Positions 41,497 to 50,286 are shown, counted from the stretch's first letter. The stretch is DNA of 64,000 bases from Shinella kummerowiae (GCF_009827055.1 NZ_WUMK01000002.1:248001-312000), one strand, 5' to 3'. Notes: generated by a model not told the origin, from the sequence alone. Program-made: numbers and translations.

Positions 41497-42989
41497 GCCT
41501 GCATACTCCTGACAACTTTGCTGAGGTCGGGCGGCAGACGAAGCACGAAGGTCGTCCCCTGCCCGAGTTCGGATTTGACAACAATATCACCACCAAGATT
41601 GCGCATCAGTGAACGCACATGCGCCAGGCCAATGCCTTCACCGGGCCGATCCTGCGTGCCGGAGCGACGAAACAGTTCGAACACCCGCTCGTGATCCTCC
41701 GGCGCGATGCCGCGGCCATTGTCGGTGAACTCGATATAGAAACCGGCCCGGCCCGCATTGCGCGCCGTGACGGAAATGCGCAGCGGCCGATCCGGCGACT
41801 GATATTTGATGGCATTGTCGAAGAGGTTGCCGAACACCTGCTCGAGCGACAGCCGGTCGGAAATGACGGTGGGCAGTTTTTCATCGATGGTGATCTCGCC
41901 ATCGGATTCGCTGACCTGGTGATTGACCGCTGCGGCCCCCGTCTCGATGAGCGTCTTGATGTCGACGCGCTCGATCTTGAGTTCGCGTCGCCCGTCGCGC
42001 GAAATCTTCAGGATGGCATTGATGAGCCCGTCCATCTTCTTGGTGGAGGAGCGGATGAAGCCGATTGCCTCCGGCAGATCCTCGGAGACGGCGCGACGTG
42101 CCTCGAGGATATCATCGACGCTTGGCGGCTTTTCGTCGGCCAGCACGTAGCCCTGGATGGCGGCAAGCGAGGCCTGCAGCTCGCTGGTGAACCCCATGAT
42201 GTTGACGAGGGGCGCGCGCAGATCGTGCGTGACGATATAGGCGAAACGCTGCACTTCCTGGTTGGCGCGGATCAGTTCCTCCGTCCGCTCGTCGACGCGC
42301 TTTTCCAGCGTGGCGTTCAGCGTCTCGACCTCGCGGCGCGCGACGACGATGTCGCGGGTATATTGCGCAACGATGACCGCAGCGCCGCCCAGCACGGCGA
42401 TGATGGCAATCGCCCCGATGACCGTCGTCCATCGGAGCGCACCGGCTGACCACAGCGTGTCGATCACGCCCGCTTCCAGGCGGCGATCCGCGTCGGCCAT
42501 GATGTCACCGAGCTGGTCACGGAGTTGATCCATCAGCAGGCGGCCACGGTCGGTTTTGACGAGCGTGACGGCATTCGCCGCTTGCCCGCTTTCGACAGCA
42601 ACAACCGTTTCGGCAAGCTCCGCGAGCTTGTCGGCAACGAGGCGATTTATCTCGGGGATACGCTCGGCATAGGCGGGAAAGCCGGCAGCCTTTTCGCCAA
42701 GCAGCCGCTGCCGTTCGGCCACGGCCTTCAATGCCTCATCATAGGGCTCGCGGAAACTCACCTCACCAGTGATGACGAAACCGCGCTGGCCCGTCTCGGC
42801 GTCTTTCAGCGTGGACAACAGATCGGCGGCGGAGCTGCGCACTTCACGCACATCGACCAGTTCGGCAAAATAGGTCTGCACCTTGCTGACAAGCCAAAGC
42901 GACGTGCCGACAATGCCGAGCAACGCGATCATGCCTGCTACCAACAGGATGATGGTCGACCGCACGAATGCGGCGTTCGATATTGGCAT
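41493..42989 (-). CDS. CHASE3-domain membrane sensor histidine kinase
   Basis: A 498-residue inner-membrane kinase. TM1 is about 11-34 (STIILLVAGMIALLGIVGTS), the periplasmic CHASE3 domain is 38-180 with its hallmark DAETGQRGFVITGEVSFREP, and TM2 is about 187-209. A coiled coil (VETLNATLEKRVDERTEELI) leads to HisKA with His255 in FAYIVTHDLRAPLVNIMGFT. The ATPase domain has NLFDNAIKYQSPDRPL, DNGRGIAPEDHERVFELFRR and GEGIGLAHVRSLMRNLGG. CHASE3 is thought to bind an extracellular signal not yet identified. First gene of the three-gene phosphorelay operon; overlaps the receiver gene by four bases. Confidence 0.94.
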   Translation of the reverse strand: MPISNAAFVRSTIILLVAGMIALLGIVGTSLWLVSKVQTYFAELVDVREVRSSAADLLSTLKDAETGQRGFVITGEVSFREPYDEALKAVAERQRLLGEKAAGFPAYAERIPEINRLVADKLAELAETVVAVESGQAANAVTLVKTDRGRLLMDQLRDQLGDIMADADRRLEAGVIDTLWSAGALRWTTVIGAIAIIAVLGGAAVIVAQYTRDIVVARREVETLNATLEKRVDERTEELIRANQEVQRFAYIVTHDLRAPLVNIMGFTSELQASLAAIQGYVLADEKPPSVDDILEARRAVSEDLPEAIGFIRSSTKKMDGLINAILKISRDGRRELKIERVDIKTLIETGAAAVNHQVSESDGEITIDEKLPTVISDRLSLEQVFGNLFDNAIKYQSPDRPLRISVTARNAGRAGFYIEFTDNGRGIAPEDHERVFELFRRSGTQDRPGEGIGLAHVRSLMRNLGGDIVVKSELGQGTTFVLRLPPDLSKVVRSMQA

Positions 42990-43104
42990 TCCACCCCCCG
43001 GTTAAAGCTGCCAGCTCGACGGCGACAATATCGTCATGCGGTGTGTACGCAACCGACGAAAAACGAAAATCAAGGATTCTTTTGGTTGTTTCGCAACTTA
43101 GCGC

Positions 43105-43986
43105 TCATGTGGGCACCCCGAAACGGGCACGAAAACGCTCGGTGGCGATGATGATCAAGCCAGCGGAAACGATCAGCGCAGCACCGACAAAGACATTCGA
43201 GCCGGGCACGTCGCTCCAGATGAGATAACCGAGCCCGAAGGCCCAGATGAGCGAGGAATATTCGAACGGCGCCAGCACCGAGACGGGCGCCCGGCGCATG
43301 CCCTCGAACAGGGCAAACTGGCCAATACCGGCAAGCACGCCCGTTCCCGCCATCAACACGAGGTCGAGGGACGATATCGGCTGCCAGACGAAGGGCACGA
43401 CCAGGGCGGTGTAGAGGACGAACAGGCCGCTCGATATGACCATTTGCACCTGCGTGCGCTCCTGCAGCGCCGTCTTGCGCAGAAGCACCGTCGCGATCGC
43501 CCAGAAGATGGCGGCCTGCAGGGCGAGATAGACGGGCAGCGACAGTTCCAGCCCCTTGACCGCAACTCCGCAGGCGATGACCACGCCGACGAAACCGGTC
43601 GCAACGGCAAGCCAGCGATAGCCCGGCACCTTCTCGCCGAGGATCGGTACGGACAGGATCGTCATGACGACCGGCGAGGCGTAGTACAGCGTCGTCAACT
43701 CGGCGAGCCCGAGATCGCGTGCCGCCGTATAGTAGGAAAGCCAGGCTGCCAGCAGCAGGAGATTGCGCAGGAAGAGCGGCTTCAGCACCGGCGAACGATA
43801 CGCGGCCTTGAGGACCGGTGGCCCACCGAAGGCGAAGCAGAGCGAAAAGATCGTGACGCTGCGCACGAAAAGGATCTGCCAGACCGGCAGGGCCACCACG
43901 AGCCATTTGACGGAAGCGTCCTGCACGGAAAACAGGAAATAGGCAAACGACGTCAACAAAATGCCGGAAGAAACAGTCTTGTGCAC
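43105..43986 (-). CDS. EamA/DMT-family exporter (ten-span)
   Basis: A 293-residue inner-membrane transporter with ten hydrophobic spans and two EamA repeats: FAYFLFSVQDASVKWLVVAL with LFVRSVTIFSLCFAF in the first, and AAIFWAIATVLLRKTALQER in the second. LPVWQILFVRS and YASPVVMTILSVPILGEKVP are usual DMT landmarks. The start is taken as GTG 43986, with GAGG eight bases upstream; the frame is open further but without membrane-protein character. Such exporters move amino acids, nucleosides or siderophores. It is divergent from a second, distinctly different EamA gene, 198 bases apart. Confidence 0.87.
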   Translation of the reverse strand: MHKTVSSGILLTSFAYFLFSVQDASVKWLVVALPVWQILFVRSVTIFSLCFAFGGPPVLKAAYRSPVLKPLFLRNLLLLAAWLSYYTAARDLGLAELTTLYYASPVVMTILSVPILGEKVPGYRWLAVATGFVGVVIACGVAVKGLELSLPVYLALQAAIFWAIATVLLRKTALQERTQVQMVISSGLFVLYTALVVPFVWQPISSLDLVLMAGTGVLAGIGQFALFEGMRRAPVSVLAPFEYSSLIWAFGLGYLIWSDVPGSNVFVGAALIVSAGLIIIATERFRARFGVPT

Positions 43987-44184
43987 GGGATGAACCTCGA
44001 CGGCGCAGCGAAAGCGCGCCTGCGCCTTGATAGCGCGCCGTTCGCCGCCGCGAAAGTGGCTGGAAATCAGGGGGTAGGAAATTTTTCTCCCTCTTTGCGC
44101 CTTGCCGCGTAAACCACCACGAAAAGTCCGGTGAGGCGCAAGTTTGCACGTGCAAGCAGGGCGGGACGGGTATATGCGCGGACC

Positions 44185-45090
44185 ATGGATTCCAAACGAC
44201 TCGGCTACGGCTTCACGCTGCTGGCGATCCTGATCTTCAGCCTGCAGGACGCCATCTCTAAACATCTCGGCAGCGCCTATCCGCCTGTCTTCATCGCGAT
44301 GCTGCGCTTCTGGGCCTTTGCCATCTTCGTCATGGCATTGGGCGCGCGCAGCCCGGGCGGCCTGAAAGTCGTGGCGGCGACGAAACGGCCGGTCCTGCAA
44401 ATCCTGCGCGGCATTCTTCTCGCCGTCCAGATTGTCATCACCATCACCGCCTTCACCATCGTTGGCCTTGCCCATTCGCAGGCGCTCCTGGCATCGGGGC
44501 CGATCTTCGTCGCGCTGCTTTCGATGCCGCTGCTCGGCGAGCGTGTCGGCTGGCGGCGCTGGACAGCGATCGGCGTCGGCCTATGTGGCGTGCTGGTCAT
44601 CCTTAACCCCGCCGGCAGCGACTTCGACCTCCCCGTTCTGCTGCCGCTCGTCTCTGCATTGATGTTTGCGCTCTATGTGATCGCAACGCGCCTTGTCAGC
44701 CGGGATGACACGGCTTCGACAAGCTTCTTCTACACCGGCGTGGCGGGGGCTGCGGCAATCTCCCTCGTCGGCCCTTTCTTCTGGACCAATCTTGCCCCTG
44801 TCGACTGGCTCTGGATGGGGCTGCTCTGCATCACCGGCATGTCGAGCCACTATTTCCTGATCCGGGCCTACGACCTGCTCGACGCCGCCGCCGTCCAGCC
44901 ACTGACCTATCTGCAGGTCGTGCTGGCGGCGATTATCGGCGTCAGCATCTTCGGCGAAACGCTGAACTTCAATATGGTTCTGGGCTCCGTCATCGTCGTT
45001 GCCGCCGGCATCTTCACCATCTGGCGCGAAAGCGTCGTGGCGCGGCGGCGCGCAGCCGAAAATCGGGCGGAAAACGATACAGGAAAATAA
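44185..45090 (+). CDS. EamA/DMT-family exporter (ten-span), second
   Basis: A 301-residue inner-membrane protein with ten spans. The opening YGFTLLAILIFSLQDAISKH and FIAMLRFWAFAIFVMALGAR match the first EamA repeat; SALMFALYVIATRLVSRDDT and TGMSSHYFLIRAYDLLDAAA match the second, followed by QPLTYLQVVLAAIIGVSIFG. The start ATG 44185 is where the conserved N-terminus begins. It is not a recent duplicate of the neighbouring DMT gene: the two share only the family pattern. Substrate unknown. Its stop is followed after 94 bases by the S24 repressor gene. Confidence 0.87.
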   Translation: MDSKRLGYGFTLLAILIFSLQDAISKHLGSAYPPVFIAMLRFWAFAIFVMALGARSPGGLKVVAATKRPVLQILRGILLAVQIVITITAFTIVGLAHSQALLASGPIFVALLSMPLLGERVGWRRWTAIGVGLCGVLVILNPAGSDFDLPVLLPLVSALMFALYVIATRLVSRDDTASTSFFYTGVAGAAAISLVGPFFWTNLAPVDWLWMGLLCITGMSSHYFLIRAYDLLDAAAVQPLTYLQVVLAAIIGVSIFGETLNFNMVLGSVIVVAAGIFTIWRESVVARRRAAENRAENDTGK

Positions 45091-45100
45091 TCCTTTTTTC

Positions 45101-45129
45101 TTTACTCGCAAACCGTCCTTGGCTATGCT
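45101..45129 (+). promoter_or_regulatory. Putative promoter of the S24 repressor gene
   Basis: TTTACT (45101-45106), a 17-base spacer and TATGCT (45124-45129) lie after a T-rich patch that may also end the upstream DMT transcript. A perfect palindrome begins 11 bases after the -10 element. Confidence 0.45.
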
Positions 45130-45140
45130 TCCGATCAATC

Positions 45141-45160
45141 GGACCGGCACTGGCCGGTCC
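45141..45160. promoter_or_regulatory. Palindrome at the start of the S24 repressor transcript
   Basis: GGACCGGC and GCCGGTCC flank ACTG in a perfect 8-bp inverted repeat, 25 bases before the repressor start codon. It is either an autoregulatory operator near +1 or a leader hairpin. Confidence 0.5.
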
Positions 45161-45184
45161 GCCGCCTTGGCAGGGTTTTACAAC

Positions 45185-45847
45185 ATGTTCTCCCATGACC
45201 GGATCTGGGCCGCGATCGACGCCCTTGCCGAACGCAACCGACTCTCCCCGTCCGGGCTTGCCCGCCGTGCCGGGCTTGATCCGACGTCTTTCAACAAATC
45301 GAAGCGCCAGGGCACGGACGGCCGCCAGCGCTGGCCTTCGACCGAATCGATCGCCAAGGTGCTCGACGCGACGGGCGCCTCCATTGACGAGTTCTTCACG
45401 CACACCGATGCGGTGCGCGAGGCCGTTCTGCCGCAGGACAGTTTTCCTCCCCAGATCGGCACCATTCCCCTGCTCGGTTTCGCTCAGGCAGGCGCCGGCG
45501 GCTTTTTCGACGACGGCGGCTTTCCCGCTGGTCAGGGCTGGGACGTGGTGGAATTTCCCGCCTCGCCGGACCGCAAGGCGGGCGTCTATGCGCTTGAGGT
45601 GCAGGGCGACAGCATGATGCCGCTCTATCGCGACGGCGACGTGCTGATCGTCGAGCCGGGTGCGCAGGTGCGGCGCGGCGACCGCGTCGTCGTGAAGACC
45701 CGGGAGGGCGAGGTCATGGCCAAGGTGCTGCACCGCCAGAGCCCGCGCACCATCGAGCTCGTCTCGCTGAATCCGGAGCACCCGAACCGCAACTTCGAGA
45801 TGGACGATATCGACTGGATCGCCCGCATCATCTGGGCGAGCCAGTAA
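45185..45847 (+). CDS. LexA/CI-like S24-family transcriptional repressor
   Basis: A 220-residue repressor with an N-terminal helix-turn-helix (SPSGLARRAGLDPTSFNKSK, about 21-65) and a C-terminal S24 peptidase fold. The catalytic serine is Ser143 in VQGDSMMPLYRDGDVLIV and the lysine is Lys180 in GEVMAKVL. An Ala-Gly pair in FAQAGAGGFF (about 99-108) is placed as the self-cleavage site would be. So it has every part needed for RecA-stimulated self-cleavage, but it is not LexA itself, whose N-terminal fold differs. Alphaproteobacteria carry chromosomal copies of such CI-like proteins outside prophages, and no phage genes are nearby. Targets unknown. Confidence 0.87.
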   Translation: MFSHDRIWAAIDALAERNRLSPSGLARRAGLDPTSFNKSKRQGTDGRQRWPSTESIAKVLDATGASIDEFFTHTDAVREAVLPQDSFPPQIGTIPLLGFAQAGAGGFFDDGGFPAGQGWDVVEFPASPDRKAGVYALEVQGDSMMPLYRDGDVLIVEPGAQVRRGDRVVVKTREGEVMAKVLHRQSPRTIELVSLNPEHPNRNFEMDDIDWIARIIWASQ

Positions 45848-45867
45848 CCGGCTGGAAAAACCCTCAC

Positions 45868-46746
45868 TCAGCCGCCGTAGAGGTTGATCGGGAAATACCG
45901 CAGGTAGATTTCCTGCAAGCGGCCGTTGCGCGACAGGGCCAGCAGCGCATGGTCGATCGCCTCGGCCAGCACGGCGTCCTCCTTGCGGACCATGATGGCC
46001 AATCCTTCGCCGAGAAACAGTTCGGACAGGTAGGGACCGTCAAAGAGGCGGCAGCAATTGGCGGAATCCGTCCCGTTCGTCCAGAAGGCCAGTTGCAGGC
46101 CATCGCCGAAGACGGCCTCCACCTTGCCATCCTTCATGGCGGAAAACAGCGCCGCACGATCGGGAAACGCCTCCGGCTGAATGCGCGGGAAGAACGTGCC
46201 CAGCATCGCCTGATGCGCGCTGCCGGCGATGACACCCACCCGTTTTCCATAGAGCGCCGCGGCTGTCTCATCGGCCGGCGCTGTCTTCTTTGCCACCGCG
46301 AAGCGGGCGGGCAGGCGCATGAACGGCCGGGAAAAGACGAAACGCTCCCGCAGCGCTGCCGTGACGGCCACGCCCGCGGCGACCGCCTCGCCATTGCCGT
46401 CGACCAGCGCCTTCTCCAGTTCCGGAAAAGTCACGGCCTGGACCTGGCATTTGTCCGTCAGGGCGAGTTCGCGGCAGATTTCACGAATGAGATCCACGTG
46501 AAAGCCGGCGAGCTTGCCTGTCTGGTCGATGAAATTGAACGGCGGGAAATCCACGGTGGTCAGAAAGCGCAGACGGACGATCCCCGAAAGGTCCGGGCGG
46601 GCGATGCGTTCACGCGTGTCAAAGAGGATCGGCAGATCGACCGACGGCCGTTCCTGCGCGGCAGCACCCGGCGGGCCCACCGCTATCAACAGGCAAAGCG
46701 CAAGAAGCCAGTGTAATTTAAAGGATGAAATTCCGTTGTACACCAT
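45868..46746 (-). CDS. Orphan periplasmic solute-binding protein (amino-acid type)
   Basis: A 292-residue exported protein. The signal peptide spans about residues 1-31 (LHWLLALCLLIAVGPPGAAA). The mature part carries the bacterial SBP family-3 pattern: VRLRFLTTVDFPPFNFIDQT, GKLAGFHVDLIREICRELAL, VAAGVAVTAALRERFVFSRP, and ends INLYGG like ordinary amino-acid binding proteins. No permease or ATPase is adjacent, so it either borrows components from another importer or serves as a sensor. It is divergent from a membrane glycosyltransferase gene with only 57 bases between starts, which suggests shared control. ATG 46746 is preferred; a TTG three codons earlier is possible. Confidence 0.83.
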   Translation of the reverse strand: MVYNGISSFKLHWLLALCLLIAVGPPGAAAQERPSVDLPILFDTRERIARPDLSGIVRLRFLTTVDFPPFNFIDQTGKLAGFHVDLIREICRELALTDKCQVQAVTFPELEKALVDGNGEAVAAGVAVTAALRERFVFSRPFMRLPARFAVAKKTAPADETAAALYGKRVGVIAGSAHQAMLGTFFPRIQPEAFPDRAALFSAMKDGKVEAVFGDGLQLAFWTNGTDSANCCRLFDGPYLSELFLGEGLAIMVRKEDAVLAEAIDHALLALSRNGRLQEIYLRYFPINLYGG

Positions 46747-46775
46747 TACAATCAACTTGGGGTTTCAATAGGGCG

Positions 46776-46793
46776 CTGCCGTTTGCACGGCAG
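46776..46793. promoter_or_regulatory. Palindrome in the binding-protein/glycosyltransferase divergent gap
   Basis: CTGCCGT and ACGGCAG flank TTGC in a perfect 7-bp inverted repeat, 11 bases before the glycosyltransferase ATG and 30 from the binding-protein ATG. It could be a shared operator or a leader hairpin near the ribosome-binding site. Confidence 0.5.
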
Positions 46794-46803
46794 TGGTGGC
46801 TGC

Positions 46804-48747
46804 ATGCGATTGGCAGAATATCCCGACGACGTCGCTTTCGCCACTGCAATCGGCATCGCGCCCGTATGCCCGGCGCCACAGGCCGAACTGCATGTTCCCC
46901 CGCGTCTGATGTCGGAAGCCCGCCTCTTCCGCAGGCTGGGTCTTTCCAAAACGCTGATCTCGACGATGCTGGTGCAGGCGGGCCGGCATGGAACGACGCT
47001 TGAGGCCGAACTCCTCGCCAGCGGCGCGGTGTGCGAGGCAACATATTATGAAGCGCTCGCCGAAATCCTGGACCTGCCGTTCCTGCCGCACCTGGATCCA
47101 GAGCAGATCGAAGATCTGCCTGACGCCGACACGCAGTTGATCGAGCCAACGATCGTCCGCGTTCGCCACCCCACCCGCGCGCCCCTCACGGTGATCGTGC
47201 CAAGCGCCGAAAGGCTCAGCTATCTGGGCGAAAGCCTGCATTTCTCTCCCGCCCTGCGCTCGATGCTGGCGGCCACCACGCCCACCGCCCTGCGTGCCGC
47301 GCTGTGGCAGGCTGGCCACAAGCGGCGCCTTCGCGAGACGGTCGACCAGCTCTATCGCGGCATGCCCGAGGCGAGCGCCCGTATCACATTGTGGGGACAG
47401 CAGGGATTTTATACCGGCGCGGCGCTGTCGATCATGCTTGTGCTGACCATCGCCGAGCCGGAGATCGCGCTGCTCCTGCTGCATATCGTGCTCAGCTTCT
47501 TCTTCTTCGCGTCGTTTTCAATTCGCCTGGCAGCATTGCGCGCCGGCAAACGCACCGGAAACCGACCCCTTCCCCGCCCGCCGGCGGTTCGGCGCCCCGT
47601 CTACTCCGTCTTCGTCGCGCTCTACCGGGAAGCCGCCGTTGTGCCGCAACTCATCGACACGCTGAACCGGCTGGAATGGCCGGCCGCCTGTCTCGACATC
47701 AAACTGATCTGCGAGGCCGACGACCAGGAAACGCTCGATGCGCTTGCCGCCATCCGCCTCGGTCGGCAATACGAGGTGGTCGAAGTCCCGCCCGGTCACC
47801 CCCGTACAAAGCCGAAAGCGCTGTCTTATGCGCTCGGCGCGGCGCGCGGCGATTATCTGGTGATCTACGATGCCGAGGACCGGATCGACCCTCTGCAGCT
47901 CGAAGAAGCCTGGCGCACATTCGAGGCCGGCTCGCCGGATGTCGCCTGCTTGCAGGCGCCGCTCGTTATCACCAATGCACGCGAGAGCTGGCTGAGCGCG
48001 CTCTTCGCCCTGGAATATGCCGGGCTGTTCCGTGTGCTTCTGCCGCGTCTTGCCGCCGCCCGCCTGCCGATGCCGCTTGGCGGTACGTCGAACCATTTTC
48101 GCACCCGCGTTCTAAAGCAGGTGCGCGGATGGGATCCCTACAATGTGACGGAGGATGCCGATCTGGGCCTTCGGCTCTACCGGCTGGGATATCGCTGCGG
48201 CACGATCAGCCGGCCGACCTGTGAAGAGGCGCCCACCACGGTGCAGGCCTGGCTCGGCCAGCGCACACGATGGTTCAAGGGCTGGCTGCAAACCTGGCTG
48301 GTGCTGATGCGCCAACCCGCACAGGTCGTACGGGACATGGGGCTGGGGCCCTACCTTGTCTTCCAGGTGCTGATCGGCGGGCTTATTCTGTCATCGCTGG
48401 CCCACCCGCTGATTGTCGGCTATCTCGGCCTCATCGCCTGGCAGCTCGCCTCCCAACAGGCCTACCTTGCCGGGCCGCTTCACCTCACCCTCTTTGTGAT
48501 GGACATCATCAACATTTTCGGGAGCTACGCCGTCTTCATAGCGCTCGGCCGCAGAGGCATGACACCCCAGCAGCGGGCTGCAGTCGGCTGGCGCTGGACG
48601 ATGACACCCGTCTACTGGCTGCTCGTCTCCCGGGCAGCATGGCGCGCGGTCGGCGAACTGCGCAGCAACCCCTTCTTCTGGAACAAAACGACCCATCGCC
48701 CGACGCAACCGGCGCCAGAGAGCCCATCAGCAACCGGAACTGTTTAA
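46804..48747 (+). CDS. Membrane GT2 glycosyltransferase with GspE/MshEN-like N-terminal domain
   Basis: A 647-residue processive-type GT2 enzyme. Residues about 35-110 resemble the GspE/MshE N-terminal domain (LEAELLASGAVCEATYYEAL, AEILDLPFL), which in some proteins binds cyclic di-GMP. Two spans at 200-240 are followed by the catalytic domain: PVYSVFVALYREAAVVPQLI (from 265), VIYDAEDRIDPLQLEEAWRT (D-x-D, near 356), NVTEDADLGLRLYRLGYRCG (acceptor Asp, near 450) and QRTRWFKGWLQTW (Q-x-x-R-W, near 486). Several C-terminal spans form the export channel part. The motifs match cellulose-synthase-like enzymes making an unknown surface polysaccharide. ATG 46804 is used; a TTG at 46783 is an alternative. 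No BcsB/C-like partner is adjacent. Confidence 0.88.
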   Translation: MRLAEYPDDVAFATAIGIAPVCPAPQAELHVPPRLMSEARLFRRLGLSKTLISTMLVQAGRHGTTLEAELLASGAVCEATYYEALAEILDLPFLPHLDPEQIEDLPDADTQLIEPTIVRVRHPTRAPLTVIVPSAERLSYLGESLHFSPALRSMLAATTPTALRAALWQAGHKRRLRETVDQLYRGMPEASARITLWGQQGFYTGAALSIMLVLTIAEPEIALLLLHIVLSFFFFASFSIRLAALRAGKRTGNRPLPRPPAVRRPVYSVFVALYREAAVVPQLIDTLNRLEWPAACLDIKLICEADDQETLDALAAIRLGRQYEVVEVPPGHPRTKPKALSYALGAARGDYLVIYDAEDRIDPLQLEEAWRTFEAGSPDVACLQAPLVITNARESWLSALFALEYAGLFRVLLPRLAAARLPMPLGGTSNHFRTRVLKQVRGWDPYNVTEDADLGLRLYRLGYRCGTISRPTCEEAPTTVQAWLGQRTRWFKGWLQTWLVLMRQPAQVVRDMGLGPYLVFQVLIGGLILSSLAHPLIVGYLGLIAWQLASQQAYLAGPLHLTLFVMDIINIFGSYAVFIALGRRGMTPQQRAAVGWRWTMTPVYWLLVSRAAWRAVGELRSNPFFWNKTTHRPTQPAPESPSATGTV

Positions 48748-48856
48748 GGGAAAATGCAGACAGGGCCACAACAAGAATGGAAGCTGTAAAACTTCCTGTA
48801 GAATCGTCCGAAACAGGATCGGCTTAAATGTCGCGCGATATCCAGAAAAATCGGGC

Positions 48857-48930
48857 TGGAGCGGGTAGCGGGAATCGAACCCGCGCGTTCAGCTTGGGAA
48901 GCTGACAGGCTACCATTACATCATACCCGC
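48857..48930 (-). tRNA. tRNA-Gly (anticodon CCC)
   Basis: Read on the minus strand the 74-base gene starts GCGGGTATG and ends GCTACCCGCTCCA, with CCA encoded. The acceptor stem is GCGGGTA/TACCCGC, the D-arm holds AATGGTAG, the anticodon arm is TCAGC-TTCCCAA-GCTGA giving anticodon CCC, and the T-arm contains GGTTCGATTCC. All stems pair, and it closely resembles the E. coli glyU product. No integrase or direct repeat lies next to it, so it is not in use as an attachment site here. The next 200 bases to 49131 hold nothing I can support. Confidence 0.95.
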
Positions 48931-49131
48931 AGGGCAGCGCGATGGCGCAGTCATTCAACAGTTCGCGGGGCGTGTCAAGCGGAGGAGCGCGGCACCACCT
49001 AATCGAGGCGAAAGAGCTTCACGCTCCGATGGCATCCGGAATTCCGCCGAACGCCGCCTGACAGGTCAGAGGCTTTGTCGGGCGAATAAGTCGCATAAAG
49101 GCACGCGACAGAAAGGCCTTCGCGAGCAGCT

Positions 49132-50244
49132 TCACCCGACGCGAAAATGCTTCGAGAGCTTCAGCCCTTGCGCTTGGTAGTTCGATCCGAGTCCGGAGCC
49201 GTAGAGGCCCTCCGGCGTGTCCAGCATGTGTTCATAGACGAGGCGGCCGACGATTTGGCCGTGTTCGAGGATGAAGGGCACTTCGTGGCTGCGCACTTCG
49301 AGCACGGCGCGGCTACCGGAACCGCCGGCCGGGGCGTGGCCGAAGCCAGGGTCGAAGAAACCGGCATAATGCACGCGGAACTCGCCCACGAGCGGGTCGA
49401 AGGGCGTCATTTCGGCGGCATAGAGCGGTGGGACGTGCACGGCTTCGCGCGAGACGAGGATGTAGAATTCGTCCGGATCGAGGATCAGTTCGTTGCGGCC
49501 GCGGCTGAACAGTGGCTCCCAGAAATCGAAGATGTCGTGCTGGTTCTTGCGATCGACATCGACGACGGAGGTGTGGTGCTTGCCGCGGTAGCCGATCAGG
49601 CCATCCGGTCCGGTGCCCTTGAGGTCGATCGACAGTGCAATGCCGCCGCCGGAGACATTCGGCGTTTCGCTGGCAACCAGCGTATCGCTCACATGCAGCG
49701 CCAAAAGTTCGCTCTCGCCGAGCAGCGCCTTGCCCTTGCGAAAGCGGATCTGCGACAGGCGCGAGCCGCGGCGCACGACGATCGGGAAGGTGCGCGGCGA
49801 GATTTCGAGATAGAGCGGACCGGAGTAACCCGCCGGGATCTTGTCGAATTCCTGCGCGCGATCGGTGATGACGCGGGTGAAGATATCGAGGCGACCGGTC
49901 GAGCTTTTCGGGTTTGCCGAGGCGGCGAGTTCCGCCGGCAGGTCGAGGCTTTCCATCAGCGGCACGATATAGACGCAGCCCGTCTCGAGCACCGCACCCT
50001 CGGACAGATCGATGACGTGCAGTTTCAGCCGATCGAGCTTGTCGGCGACGAGATGGGCCGGGCCGGGCAGGAAACTGGCGCGCACGCGAAAGGCCACCGC
50101 GCCAAGACGCAGGTCCAGGCTTGCCGGCTGGATCTGGTCGTCGTCGAGAGACGCCTCGCTCTTCAGCCGTCCGCTGTCGAACAAGCCGCGAATGGCGGTG
50201 TCCGCCAGAATGCCCGTGCTGCGCACCGCAGAAGCCATCATCAT
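49132..50244 (-). CDS. dcd: 2'-deoxycytidine 5'-triphosphate deaminase, long form
   Basis: A 370-residue enzyme of the dCTP deaminase/dUTPase fold, about twice the length of E. coli Dcd (193). It reads as two fused trimeric-dUTPase-type units: the first has IQPASLDLRLGAVAFRVRAS and ANPKSSTGRLDIFTRVITDR, the second has ELILDPDEFYILVSREAVHV, FRVHYAGFFDPGFGH and VRSHEVPFILEHGQIVGRLV. This long form is the usual one in alphaproteobacteria. It supplies dUTP for thymidylate synthesis. Three consecutive ATGs (50244, 50241, 50238) make the exact start uncertain by two residues. Divergent from metZ. Confidence 0.9.
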   Translation of the reverse strand: MMMASAVRSTGILADTAIRGLFDSGRLKSEASLDDDQIQPASLDLRLGAVAFRVRASFLPGPAHLVADKLDRLKLHVIDLSEGAVLETGCVYIVPLMESLDLPAELAASANPKSSTGRLDIFTRVITDRAQEFDKIPAGYSGPLYLEISPRTFPIVVRRGSRLSQIRFRKGKALLGESELLALHVSDTLVASETPNVSGGGIALSIDLKGTGPDGLIGYRGKHHTSVVDVDRKNQHDIFDFWEPLFSRGRNELILDPDEFYILVSREAVHVPPLYAAEMTPFDPLVGEFRVHYAGFFDPGFGHAPAGGSGSRAVLEVRSHEVPFILEHGQIVGRLVYEHMLDTPEGLYGSGLGSNYQAQGLKLSKHFRVG

Positions 50245-50286
50245 ACCGTCCCGTGAGAAGGCCCGCACAAAACCAAATGCCGGCAA

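Noticed and set aside
43105-45090. The two EamA transporter genes as a recent tandem duplication
   Set aside because: They face opposite ways and share only family-level residues, so they are old, separate members.
48857-48930. tRNA-Gly as an integration site for a genomic island
   Set aside because: No integrase, no direct repeat of the tRNA 3' end and ordinary housekeeping genes on both sides.
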